A stretch of DNA of 12,803 nucleotides from Stephanodiscus triporus. Taxonomy: Eukaryota > Bacillariophyta > Thalassiosirophyceae > Thalassiosirales > Thalassiosiraceae. Under the pieces are notes generated by a model, which was not told the origin of the DNA, ran no database searches, and saw nothing but the letters and a program-made list of their open reading frames with translations. The position numbers were made by a program, and so were the translations under genes. The stretch spans positions 1-12,803 of the forward strand of contig JALLAZ010000691.1 of the NCBI GenBank assembly GCA_036939755.1, given 5' to 3'. Of the stretch, positions 1 to 7,336 are shown in pieces; position 1 is the first letter of the stretch; each line of letters begins with the position of its first letter.

Positions 1-249
1 AGGCATATTTTATCTGCCACCGCACTGGCTTTACCCTACGTGGCCTCTCTTAAGATAAGTCTGCCACAGCTAGATATTCTTTATCGTTAAGCTGATGTGC
101 TGGATCTCGCATGGGTAATTCACTATCAATCCATTCGATGATTCCTGTGCTGTATTTGATGTCGATGCCAGATTTTGAGAGAAAGTCTGCACAAGTATGA
201 CATGATATTTGCACTGTCCGTCGAACGCTAACGCCTTTTGTTGATCAAC
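1..249 (-). pseudogene. Ty3/gypsy-like retrotransposon fragment (protease C-terminal end and linker)
   Basis: Read on the minus strand, the segment encodes VDQQKALAFDGQCKYHVIL, then after a one-base shift ADFLSKSGIDIKYSTGIIEW, then IDSELPMRDP. The I-L-(G)-x-D-F-L and G-I-D-I-K pattern is the C-terminal part of retropepsin-like aspartic proteases in Ty3/gypsy polyproteins, and the W-x-(6)-P-M-R-D linker before reverse transcriptase matches what I remember of algal gypsy elements. The catalytic DTG would lie upstream (higher coordinates) and I do not see it. The shift near 217-222 is explained by loss of one G in the I-L-G codon run. A TAA lies a few codons after EYLAVADLS (about 58-60), and the frame then reopens and runs off the window start. 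Inactive fragment. The assignment rests on motif recall, not on a search. Confidence 0.6.
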
Positions 250-557
250 AGAAGGTGTACAATGACAAGGATGAATTGTCAAATCTGTGTAATAAATGGG
301 AACGATGGGAGCCTGAAGACAAGTGTTGGAAGAATCCAGTCAGGATGTACTGGAGGAGGAATGAGGAACAGAAAGATGATATTGAGGAGGAGGAGGAACA
401 GAATGAATTATGGTGGGAACTGGAGGAAAATTTGGGGTACGGTGATGAGAGTGAGGGGGAGCCAGACTTTTGTTGGGATGACAACATTAACAAAGGGTAT
501 GATGATGATGATAATACTGCTAAAGTGAATAACGGAGAGGACAGTCGCAACGAGTAA
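201..557 (+). CDS. Acidic low-complexity reading frame, doubtful
   Basis: An open frame follows a TGA at 198-200 and ends at TAA 555-557. It has no ATG near its start; GTG at 255 is the first near-start codon. The product is rich in Glu, Asp and Trp, with a Glu run from GAG repeats around 385-400 and an Asp run from GAT repeats around 500-512. No domain is recognised. It overlaps the antisense gypsy relic at its 5' end, which argues that the first part is not coding. Repetitive GAG/GAT tracts keep frames open by chance, so this may not be a gene. It could also be an exon of a spliced gene or an acidic spacer of the gypsy element. Confidence 0.2.
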   Translation, partial: HDICTVRRTLTPFVDQQKVYNDKDELSNLCNKWERWEPEDKCWKNPVRMYWRRNEEQKDDIEEEEEQNELWWELEENLGYGDESEGEPDFCWDDNINKGYDDDDNTAKVNNGEDSRNE

Positions 558-1219
558 ATACACATGGGGATGTGAGAGGTATGACATGGGGAAACGGTGA
601 GAGTGGGGCAGCTTGAAAATGACGGGTGGATAACTAAGGGGATATGCATATTACATCTGGTAAAAGAATATGGGTTCTATCAGTAGCATTAAATTAGTTT
701 GCTATGAACTTAGAAATAATATTTTATTTCTGCAGTACAGTTAAAATAGCACAAGTAGAAGCATTACAATTTATCTACTAGATCAATTTAATGTATCTAA
801 AAAGGTGATCTACTAGATCAATTAATGTGTCTAACAACTAGATCTACTAGATTCATTAAATGTATCTAAATAATTGATCTAAACGTGTGTAATGGATCTA
901 GTAAAATATTAGATCAACCTAAACATTTCCCGTAACATTTAAGTTGAACTAGAAGCAGTACATTCCCCTTGGCAACATTGAAAGTTTTATAGATCAACTT
1001 ATGGCTTTTGTGAGGCTATTACTACAAAGCTGCCGCAACCCCCTTGCGTGGCTGCCTATTGGGATGCCTGTGGATGCATTCCCCCCCTTTGATGCACAAT
1101 TCTGCATCTTTAAACGATTCGAATTGACACATCAAAGGTGGTTCTACAAAAAAAAACGCGACAATTAACCATGTTATTGCACCCAAGTGCGGCGCCTACA
1201 AAAAAAACAACAACAAGGA
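558..1219. other. Gene-free, A+T-rich stretch
   Basis: I see no supported gene here. The stretch holds the tandem repeat at 773-876 and short homopolymers (C7 near 1081, A9 at 1148-1156, A8 at 1200-1207). The two A-runs follow the same pentamer-like context (ctac then A8 or A9), about 52 bases apart. Minus-strand frames over 245-649 are Ser/Pro low complexity and look like shadows of the GAG/GAT tracts. Confidence 0.5.
773..876. repeat. Three degenerate ~35-bp tandem repeats
   Basis: Units start at 773, 808 and 842, each opening with atctactagat and containing aatgt(a/g)tctaa about 17 bases later. Spacing is 35 then 34 bases. The next bases (877 on: atctaaacg, then ggatctagt at 893-901) look like further decayed copies. 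Units differ by single substitutions and one-base indels. Non-coding. Confidence 0.8.
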
Positions 1220-1264
1220 GATCGTCACGCCATGTTGAAAGTGATTCAACATGGCGTGACGATC
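1220..1264. repeat. Perfect 20-bp inverted repeat (hairpin), 5-base loop
   Basis: Bases 1220-1239 are the exact reverse complement of 1245-1264, with loop agtga between them. Arms are G+C-mixed and include cacgccatg / catggcgtg. On the minus strand the hairpin is followed about 12 bases later by a run of eight T (complement of A1200-1207). It lies about 210 bases past the stop of the minus-strand coiled-coil gene. It could be a foldback element core, a small hairpin RNA, or a 3'-end structure; the sequence alone cannot decide. Confidence 0.9.
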
Positions 1265-1309
1265 GCCAAAAATTAATCTCATCAATAATGGCTTCAGTGG
1301 AGAGACCGA

Positions 1310-1339
1310 AAATTTGCGAGCATGGGAGACCGCAAATTT
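1310..1339. repeat. 9-bp inverted repeat around a 12-base spacer
   Basis: AAATTTGCG at 1310-1318 pairs exactly with CGCAAATTT at 1331-1339. The segment also contains two near-direct copies of gagaccg-(a/c)-aaattt (from 1303 and from 1326). It lies between the perfect hairpin and the 3' end of the coiled-coil gene. Function unknown. Confidence 0.7.
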
Positions 1340-1477
1340 CATGATGTCAAAAAAGAGTTGGCGATTTGTTGCTGGTCTGTCTGAAGTCAGATGAGTTTTT
1401 GAAGATTTCTGACCTAAAAAAAAAAGATGTTCCCGCCAGAACAAAAAAATGGAAGCGGTATCTCTGGGCTGGACTCC

Positions 1478-2203
1478 CTACCCACAACCTGTCGAGGGAT
1501 AAGAGTCGGCCGGAAACTTGTCACCGAAGTTGGTATCCTTCGTAGACTGATGCAACGTGGTAGGATCCATGTGAGGGAACATGGGGTGCCATTTGTGATT
1601 CCCCGTACCGTGTGCAGGCCTAGTGGCGCCCACTGGATGTAGATGTTCCCCATCATCAACCAGCAATGACGTTGAAGCAGCAGCCTGCGGGGGAGTGGCC
1701 CCGTCCTGGACTGTTTGAGCAGCCTCGTCCGTTGTGTCGACAACCAGGGGCGCCCTGGAAGACTCCAATTTTCGACCAATGTTTGCAAAATCATGCCCGA
1801 ACTGGACATGATCTTCCTGCATTTCCTGGAGTGTGGCAATTAGGCGTGCCACCTTCTCTTCACTTTTCTTGGCCCCCTCAGTCATCAAGGTGAGTTGGCG
1901 CTTCATCAACTCCGCGTCGCCTTTGAGGGCATCTGTGTCCTGATGTACAGCCTTGAAAGTCTGAAGGCGGTGGGTGCGGAGTTCAGCCGTTAAATCATCC
2001 TGGCGAGCCACCCCCTGTCGAAGCTCCTGGCGCAAATCCGCAAGCACGCTGTTGGCTCTCTTGGCATGTGCCACAAATAGATTGCAAATTGAGGCCAGGA
2101 CAGCATCAGCAGTGGTCGGGGGGAAATCATTGCCTAACCCTTTGACAAACAACTCTCAATCAAAATCAGTGGAGGGGAAGTCGTCAGTACCACCCCCACA
2201 CAT
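1478..2203 (-). pseudogene. Unknown coiled-coil protein gene with one in-frame TGA
   Basis: The frame opens with ATG at 2201-2203 (MCGGGTDDFPSTDFD), meets TGA at 2156-2158, then runs open to 1478, giving about 241 codons in all. After the stop comes ELFVKGLGNDFPP. The middle (about residues 40-150) is rich in Leu, Ala, Glu, Gln, Arg and Lys with spaced hydrophobics (VLADLRQELRQ, MKRQLTLMTEG, KSEEKVARLIATLQEMQED) and looks like a long coiled coil. The C-terminal ~75 residues are polar, with Pro, His and Thr. I do not recognise the family. The TGA sits where D-R-E-L or similar would read naturally, so CGA to TGA is the simplest explanation. It could be a host gene fragment, a captured passenger or a gag-like protein. 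The region looks more G+C-rich than the hAT relic beside it. It follows the next ORF upstream by about 60 bases, same strand. Confidence 0.5.
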
Positions 2204-2263
2204 GTCTTAACCTCTTCCGGATATGGAACAAAACCCACCTCCCCTTGAAGTGAGGAGACTGTT

Positions 2264-2723
2264 TTATTTAGCCCTAGTCCACACATCATCCACATTGACG
2301 CCAATCAAGCGAGGAATGCCCTGTGTCAACGAATTGACCGTCGCGATGCTCGCCTGCAGAGAGAGGCCCTCCAGCCATTGTGGGGGAGCGTCATCTTTCT
2401 GTTCTTCAGCTGCAGACTCATGCATCTGCATTTGATGAGTGCGGGCCACGTCAAATGACTCACTTGTCCTTCAACCAGGGGTCACACGAGGCGTCGGCGC
2501 ATGCACATGTGCCGCCAGGCGCTCTGTAAGTGTGACAAATCTCGTAAGTCGATCCTGGTCAACCTTGGTACAAACCGTGGCACCATCTCTTGTTGAGTCA
2601 GGGGGGGGCAAACCCATCAAGCGACGGCTCTTACGGAGGGGAGGCGGAGCAGGGCGTAGTAGCAGCCACTGGATCCAAGTTGGAGGGAGAGAGGAGGGAG
2701 CGTGACGCCGATGAATGCGACAT
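2264..2723 (-). pseudogene. Unknown protein gene upstream of the coiled-coil gene, frameshifted
   Basis: ATG at 2721-2723 opens MSHSSASRSLLSPSNLDP and continues to a TAA at 2631-2633. A one-base shift between about 2650 and 2631 gives a continuing frame, LRKSRRLMGLPPPDSTRDG, which stays open to TAA at 2264 except for TGA at 2471-2473 (TPG-stop-RTSES). The second half contains a Gln/Met/His patch (ARTHQMQMHES) and a hydrophobic C-terminal block (WLEGLSLQASIATVNSL, then IPRLIGVNVDDVW). No family recognised. Frame openness across ~150 codons, conserved-looking composition and an ATG point to a real former gene. It is in tandem with the coiled-coil gene, so the two may have been transcribed together or be exons of one gene. 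Confidence 0.4.
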
Positions 2724-2929
2724 GATGTCCTCAGAAATCAATAGTAGTAGATATAATAATAAAATCAATTAAATCCAAACAGCTCGGGGGCCGCCGACGG
2801 GGCGACCGCTGCGTTGATGTACAATCAATGCTTCCGCTGAGAAGCAGCACAATTTTCCAAGCCAAAGGCAAGGAAAAATTATTGGTACTCTTAACCTGTC
2901 ACAATCTCATCAGCATGGTGCGATAGGAT
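2724..2929. other. Gene-free junction between the unknown gene pair and the hAT relic
   Basis: I see no gene. The hAT coding similarity fades near 2930-2960 and the unknown gene pair starts at 2723. The stretch has a short TAG/ATA-rich tract (2743-2768) and a g+c-rich patch (2783-2812). The break in hAT similarity suggests a truncation or insertion junction here. Confidence 0.4.
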
Positions 2930-4529
2930 GAGACTTGAAAAGATGTGACTATCTTATCTATCTGCATACTATTGTAACAAGAGTTAATAGTTGCCCTCAA
3001 TGCATCCTTCAGTCGAAGCATCCGCAGGAGTGCAATCAATTCACCACCCATTCAACACTCCGAAACCTTGATAAATCCAATATATATGCCATTTTTGAAT
3101 TCCTTTGAGTACTTCATGAACTTGAATATGGCATGTGGTCCATGACAAGTCAAACCAAATATATTTCTGTACTGTTTTACAAACTTGGAAAGAGATATGA
3201 ATGGTTGCCCCTTTGTAAACACATTCTTAAAAACAAAGCAACAACGTGCTCACTACTATGCACAACTATAATGCAAGGGTTAGTGACAGCCAAAGCTTGC
3301 CAGCATTCTGCATGTTTGATGCACCATCGAACAATAACAGATCTACAGCTCCAAAGTGAGACTGATTGGTGATAGGATCCCTAAAGTCTTCGATGCGCTT
3401 GATGACAAGTCTGAGCTGATTTGCAATATAATTCGCTGTCTTCTTACCCCCAATGCCCATTTCACTTGTGCAGTCAATGATGTCCAGCAGTGCAAAAGAA
3501 TTGTTTGGACTTGCTCCCAACACATTGATGAGTGGGATATTTGCAATGGTTGCACCATCCCCAAAAACAGAAACACCATAGATCTTTGACTCTGTGAGGA
3601 GTGTCTTCATTGAAGAATTGAAGCTTTCTTTGTAGATAGCATCCAACAATTCCCCCCCTATTTTCCTTCGATTAGGAAGAACAAACTTCTTAGGAAGTGA
3701 CCTGCACAAAGAAATCAACTTGAGGAATTTATCATCTTCGGCAAGACTGGATGGAAGACCGTTACTGTGAATCAAGTCGGCAATGGCAATATTCACACGG
3801 TCATTAATATGAGGATCAACAGATCCTCCAAAGAGTGTCTGCTGGCCTGGTGGCAATGCGCTGGACAGCTTGTAATGCTTGGCACTAGTGTCAGCCTTGA
3901 ATCGACTATGATCGGAAGCTGACACTGTGGAGAGTGACATATTCCCCCCGAAAAGAGATGCTATGGGGGATTTGTTAGGAAGCTTGAGTGTCCCCCCCTG
4001 GAAATCAATTAAAGAATTCGCACCTGCAATGGACAAGGTACTCCTAAAAACAATTATTATGTAGTCATGCATAAATCATTTGCACAGCAAATTGTCTCAC
4101 TTACCTGGTCTGATGACTTGTTTTTAACACATGATGGTACTGATGGTCATCAATTTCCTGTGCTGCAGCACTTTTCCATGAAATAGATTCAGCAGATAAC
4201 TCTTGTTTCTTCAATAATAAAACATGCAATGTATTGCGGACGTTGGGGGGAATACAGCCTCTGCATTTTGCAATGTCCCTACCTTTGTGCGTGAAGTGGG
4301 CGAGCGCTTTGGTTGCGTTCCTGTACTTAAAAAAAATATATCCGCCCATATTGCTGTCTTGGGGACAATACTTACACCTCCATCCTTGCAAATTATCCTT
4401 GGTATGGAGTATAACTCCTGGACAATTCCAGATGGTACCAAAGGAAAGTGGTTCGTCATTTGTCAATGATGCCGCATAAGAAGCAGCGCCGCCATCAGAA
4501 TATTGGCTCATGAAACAAAATTGCCACAT
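2930..4529 (-). pseudogene. hAT-like transposase (BED-like zinc finger + DUF659-like core), 3'-truncated
   Basis: hAT transposases cut and paste DNA with an RNase H-fold core. Exon 1 (4529 to 4105) begins MWQFCFMSQYSDGG (a second ATG lies at 4511) and carries WRCKYCPQ ... ALAHFTHKGRDIAKC, a BED-like C2-H/H-C finger for DNA binding. Exon 2 contains VSVFGDGATIANIPLINVL and LLLFDGASNMQNAG, the two acidic segments typical of the DUF659-type hAT core. Breaks: a one-base loss near 3299-3301 after NMQNAG, a second in the T-run complementary to 3229-3233, and TGA at 3052-3054 (SEC-stop-MGG, where family members have Arg). Between and after them, HSSEHVVALF, FVKQYRNIFGLTCHGPHAIF and GELIALLRMLRLKDALRATI keep the family pattern. 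The C-terminal dimerisation region with its RW-type acidic residue is not found below ~2930. Clearly inactive, with few lesions, so not very old. Confidence 0.85.
4044..4104 (-). other. 61-bp spliceosomal intron inside the hAT-like gene
   Basis: On the minus strand the donor is AG|GTAAGT and the acceptor TTTTTAG|G. Reading through gives an immediate TAA, while removing the 61 bases joins HHVLKTSHQT directly to RSTLSIAGANSL in the same frame, rebuilding one Arg codon (AG+G). A second possible acceptor, TTGCAG, lies 19 bases further on (4025-4026) but would remove part of the frame and is less likely. This is good evidence for a eukaryotic host. Confidence 0.8.
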
Positions 4530-4788
4530 TTGGAACTTTGACTCATGTTCTCTGCTGTATTGGTAAATGAAACAATGCTGCCGATGATTGGGTCAAGGGA
4601 ATGGGCATCCAATCTGATGTTCTCTTTGTCATCTATTTGTCTCTGGCACTGTTGGCTCATTCAAATAGGAGGGGGGGCAGAGTTCTATTGATGGCAATGA
4701 ACAAGTGAGAGGAATACGAGTGAATGATCTTTGGGGATGTGGATGGGGGGGTTGATTTTTGGGCGGGAAAAGATTCTGGTGAACTAAA

Positions 4789-5209
4789 TTATACATTCTG
4801 GGACCTTCCAATGACGCCACAGACCAGACTCTGATTTTCGGAATTCGGAATTCCGCGGAATTCTGTGCCAAATATTGGTGCCCTAAAGACCCACGCAAGG
4901 CGCAATCTCAAGCGCCAATGCATCGGATCAATAGAGGACAACCCCCCGAGCAAGTGGGTATGCTTTTCATGGGAGTTGGTAGGGTGTATGGCCCTCGAAA
5001 CCCTCCCTTGTTCTGGCAATGATGCATAAACCCTATAACCCCACACAACAAGCATACCTGCTTGCTCCGGATATTGTCCCCTATCAATCCAACGCATCGG
5101 ATCAGGACGAAAGGCCTCTTGTGTGTCTCTCTCAGGGCATATTTCCTTTGCTGACGACCATGGTTGTGATGGTTGTTGTTGCCTTGGACTCCTCGGCTGC
5201 AGCTCACGT
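4789..5209 (-). CDS. Possible relic ORF spanning the inverted repeat
   Basis: The frame is open for about 140 codons, from after a TGA near 5210 to a stop at 4789. It has a Gln/Pro/Ser-rich beginning, then MRWIDRGQYPEQAGMLVV and GYRVYASLPEQGRVSRAIHP. The later half is the antisense of the second repeat arm and a G+C-rich patch. The peptide RGQxPEQxGML recurs on the opposite strand (4927-4965), so the first half probably descends from a real repeated coding sequence. I do not recognise the family. Confidence 0.25.
4841..4863. repeat. Nested GAATTC palindromes
   Basis: Three GAATTC hexamers start at 4841, 4848 and 4858. Bases 4848-4863 (GAATTCCGCGGAATTC) form a perfect 16-bp palindrome. No gene context explains it. 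Confidence 0.7.
4919..5096. repeat. Diverged inverted repeat, 72-bp arms
   Basis: Bases 4919-4990 align without gaps to the reverse complement of 5025-5096 with 52 of 72 identities by hand count. The spacer is 34 bases. Read in the same frame from each outer end, both arms encode RGQ-x-PEQ-x-GML-(x5 to x6)-RVY, and several differences are silent (AGA/AGG) or conservative. So the arms descend from one coding sequence duplicated head to head, rather than being a structural hairpin. Confidence 0.75.
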
Positions 5210-5226
5210 CAACCCCTCTATGTACT

Positions 5227-5275
5227 GTAGGAATAATATGTATTTCCTACAAAAATAATATATTTTTATTCCTAC
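5227..5275. repeat. A+T-rich foldback
   Basis: gtaggaata (5227-5235) pairs with tattcctac (5267-5275). An internal gtatttcctac (5240-5250) and a near-palindromic aaaaataatatattttt (5251-5267) give alternative pairings. Resembles the end of a small non-autonomous (MITE-like) element. No flanking duplication was confirmed. Confidence 0.5.
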
Positions 5276-5508
5276 GTAGATTTCAATACATTCCTGACAT
5301 CTGACAGAGTGAACCCTGTCAAGAGAGTCATTGAACTGAGCCCTTCCTTCATCACATTGCTTGCATGCAATATAATATGAAATATGAGATGGGGAGAGCC
5401 GCTCCCCCGGATATGAATGTGTGACAAGATGACGAGTTTGGGTTTGGACCAATTTTATTTGGTTCGACCCAACCCCTGTCCATTGGCAGTGATACTCCCT
5501 CCATCAAT

Positions 5509-6502
5509 TTATGCCACCATCAACAAAAACGAGTTGCCACCAATTGTCTTTGCAGGGTGCATTGATGTGGGGTAGTGACCAAAGAGCGGGTTCTGGATGT
5601 GTTTGAAGGATTGGATCTCAATCATCTTCAATGAGATTCCGTAAGAGAATTCCTGCACCTGTTTTTGGATGTAGTTGAGGAAAGCCATGCTGGACTATCA
5701 TCCAATAAGCATGATGAAGAAAATTGGGACGCCGGCAAGGTACATTGATATTTCTGTGCCAGATCGAATTGAGTGGGTTCCGACCTCCCACTGTTCAATT
5801 CCGAGCTTTGTTTCTTTGATGCCCACAATGCCGTCTCTGACTAGATTGGCGATCATGTCCGAGGTAGACAGGGGAGTTTTGGTTTGTTCTATCATAAGAG
5901 AGAATACCTCTGACTATGGACACCCAATTTTTTGCTGGGCATAGAACTGGGTCTCCATTTTCCACTGGGTGAGTGTCTGATTTTCTGTCATTTTTCTGTC
6001 GTTTGAAAGTGACTAACACACTATCAGATAAGTGCAAGTTTGGCAAGGAATGGTCAATGATATTGCCGTTTTTGATGAAGGCAATGTTGCGGAGGCAAAG
6101 CTGCTTTGTCTGCCATTTGTCTACCTTGGGAACTTTCAAAAATTCACATGATCACATTGCCCAGAAGTGGGCTACTGCCGCGAGATCTCCCATTGGACGT
6201 TGTAGTCCGGAAGACCTGTTGGAGTGGATGAGACGAATGACATAGAGAGGGAGGGCTTTTTGTTCAACAGTTTTTGGGTCATCCTTCTTATATGACCTCA
6301 GCTGTTGGCGTAGAAGTCATGCACCATTATTGTCAACGTCTTTGGGGGGGTCTTCGCGTCCGTGCTCTTGGAAGGTTGCAGCCACAAAGTTGAGTGTATC
6401 TGCAACTGTTTTTTGAGCCAGCAGGAGATCATGATTTTGTTGAGAAAACTGTCCATCATGGATAGCCATGGCAAAGGTGCCCATGATCTCAATTCGATGT
6501 TG
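5509..6502 (-). pseudogene. Tyrosine recombinase (integrase) of the YR retrotransposon, broken
   Basis: It would join the cDNA circle to the genome through a 3'-phosphotyrosine. The N-terminal half (from about 6480) reads MGTFAMAIHDGQFSQQNHDL, AQKTVADTLNFVAATFQE, then LRSYKKDDPKTVEQKALPL. Catalytic parts in order: box I at FWAM-stop-SCEFLKV, where the TGA (6152-6154) replaces the R of the R-x-x-E pattern; a Lys-containing strand, FKRQKNDRKSD; box II THSIRSG (H at 5773-5775, R at 5764-5766); then MLIG-stop-stop-SSMAFLNYIQKQV, whose Tyr (5671-5673) is spaced as expected for the nucleophile. Lesions are TGA at 6317-6319, TGA at 6152-6154, TGA TAG at 5695-5700 (family residues Arg-Trp) and a frameshift near 5872-5878. 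The frame closes at TAA 5509-5511. The box II H-x-x-R and the Tyr are intact, so identification is firm while activity is excluded. Confidence 0.87.
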
Positions 6503-7336
6503 TCATGATAATCCATCGAGCATCAAGGAAAGGGTCATCTCCGAGTCCAATTTGTTGGCACCATCTTGTGTACCGATCCCACACCCAAGCTTCGTTCTTG
6601 TGTGTTTTTCGACCAACTTCTGTTTCATGGGCAGACGATGCAGCAAGGAGGTCAGCCACGAGGTTATCTCTTTGGGTAGAGGAACAATTTCAAAGTGCTG
6701 TGGAAGCTGAGAGTGGCAGTGGGTGCGAAAGATGTTAGTTAATTCTTTGTCAGAGCGATTGTCGTCCCGGGAGAGTGCATCCACTACTGGATTATTGCTG
6801 CCTCAAAACCATTGGCTATACTCCCTGACTCCATGTGAGAGGTAGTGGGAGGCATGGAGCCGTGTAACTTCAAGTCGGATTGTGGCTTGAATCACGTTCT
6901 TGCCATCCTCAATAAAGTTCGTCTTCTGCAGACATCCTTTTGAGGTGCTGCTGTCAGTCATCAAGAGGGCGAAGTCACAGTTCTTCAGACGGCCAGCAAG
7001 CAAATTGACCCAGGGGGTGATGATTGCTGCTAGGTGTTTGAGTAGGTTGTTGGAGGCTCAGAATTGGAGGTCTGGCTTGAGGTAATAATGCCATGCATAT
7101 CCTTGATGGCTGTACCCTCCAAGACCTTTTGGACACAAGTCTGAGTGGTAGGTGTGTGTCGGTGCAGGCATGGAGTTGAGTGGTAGGTGTGTGTCGGTGC
7201 AGGCAATGGAGTTGAGGTCAACACCAGAGGTGCATATTTTCATCATGTGGAAGATGAATTTTAGGTCATCACGGCAGGTTGCGTTGATCTCAATTGTCTG
7301 TCTCATTTTGGCTTTCTTCACCAGGAAACGGATTCA
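6503..7336 (-). pseudogene. RNase H domain and connector of the YR retrotransposon polyprotein
   Basis: RNase H removes the RNA strand during cDNA synthesis. Segments in order: IEINATCRDDLKFIFHMM; YHSDLCPKGLGGYSHQGYAW (first catalytic Asp, 7139-7141); ASNNLLKHLAAIITPWVNLL; FALLMTDSSTSKG (third acidic position); LEVTRLHASHYLSHG; then VVDALSRDDNRSDKELTNIF, the A-D-A-L-S-R-like end typical of DIRS and gypsy RNase H, followed by a polar connector (HFEIVPLPKEITSWLTSLL). The helix residue expected to be the catalytic Glu (N-N-L-L-E in relatives as I recall them) is Lys, AAA at 7037-7039. In-frame TGA codons lie at 7334-7336, 7058-7060 and 6803-6805, each where Arg fits. A 35/36-bp tandem duplication sits just upstream of the first Asp. 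The frame changes again before the recombinase, which was probably fused in one polyprotein. Confidence 0.8.
7142..7212. repeat. Tandem duplication, 35 and 36 bp
   Basis: 7142-7176 and 7177-7212 are identical except for one extra A in the second unit (aggcatgg versus aggcaatgg). The unit includes gtgtgtgtcggtgc. It lies in the RNase H region and inserts extra residues (on the minus strand, DTHLPLNSMPAP) ahead of YHSD. Because the copies differ by one base, the two are read in different frames yet the segment stays open. Confidence 0.9.

Larger units (their letters stand above)
4560..5508. other. Region without a convincing gene between hAT and YR relics
   Basis: The region holds the inverted repeat at 4919-5096, clustered GAATTC palindromes at 4841-4863, an A+T-rich foldback at 5227-5275, a short G/C hairpin (ggggag / ctcccc, about 5391-5407) and G7 runs near 4671 and 4744. 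It should contain the 5' side of the hAT element and the 3' end of the YR retrotransposon, but I could not identify terminal repeats for either by eye. Confidence 0.4.

Noticed and set aside
245..649. Minus-strand Ser/Pro-rich open frame of 134 codons
   Set aside because: It is the complement of GAG/GAT low-complexity tracts and shows no protein features.
773..876. CRISPR array
   Set aside because: The repeats are directly adjacent and degenerate with no unique spacers, in a eukaryotic context without cas genes.
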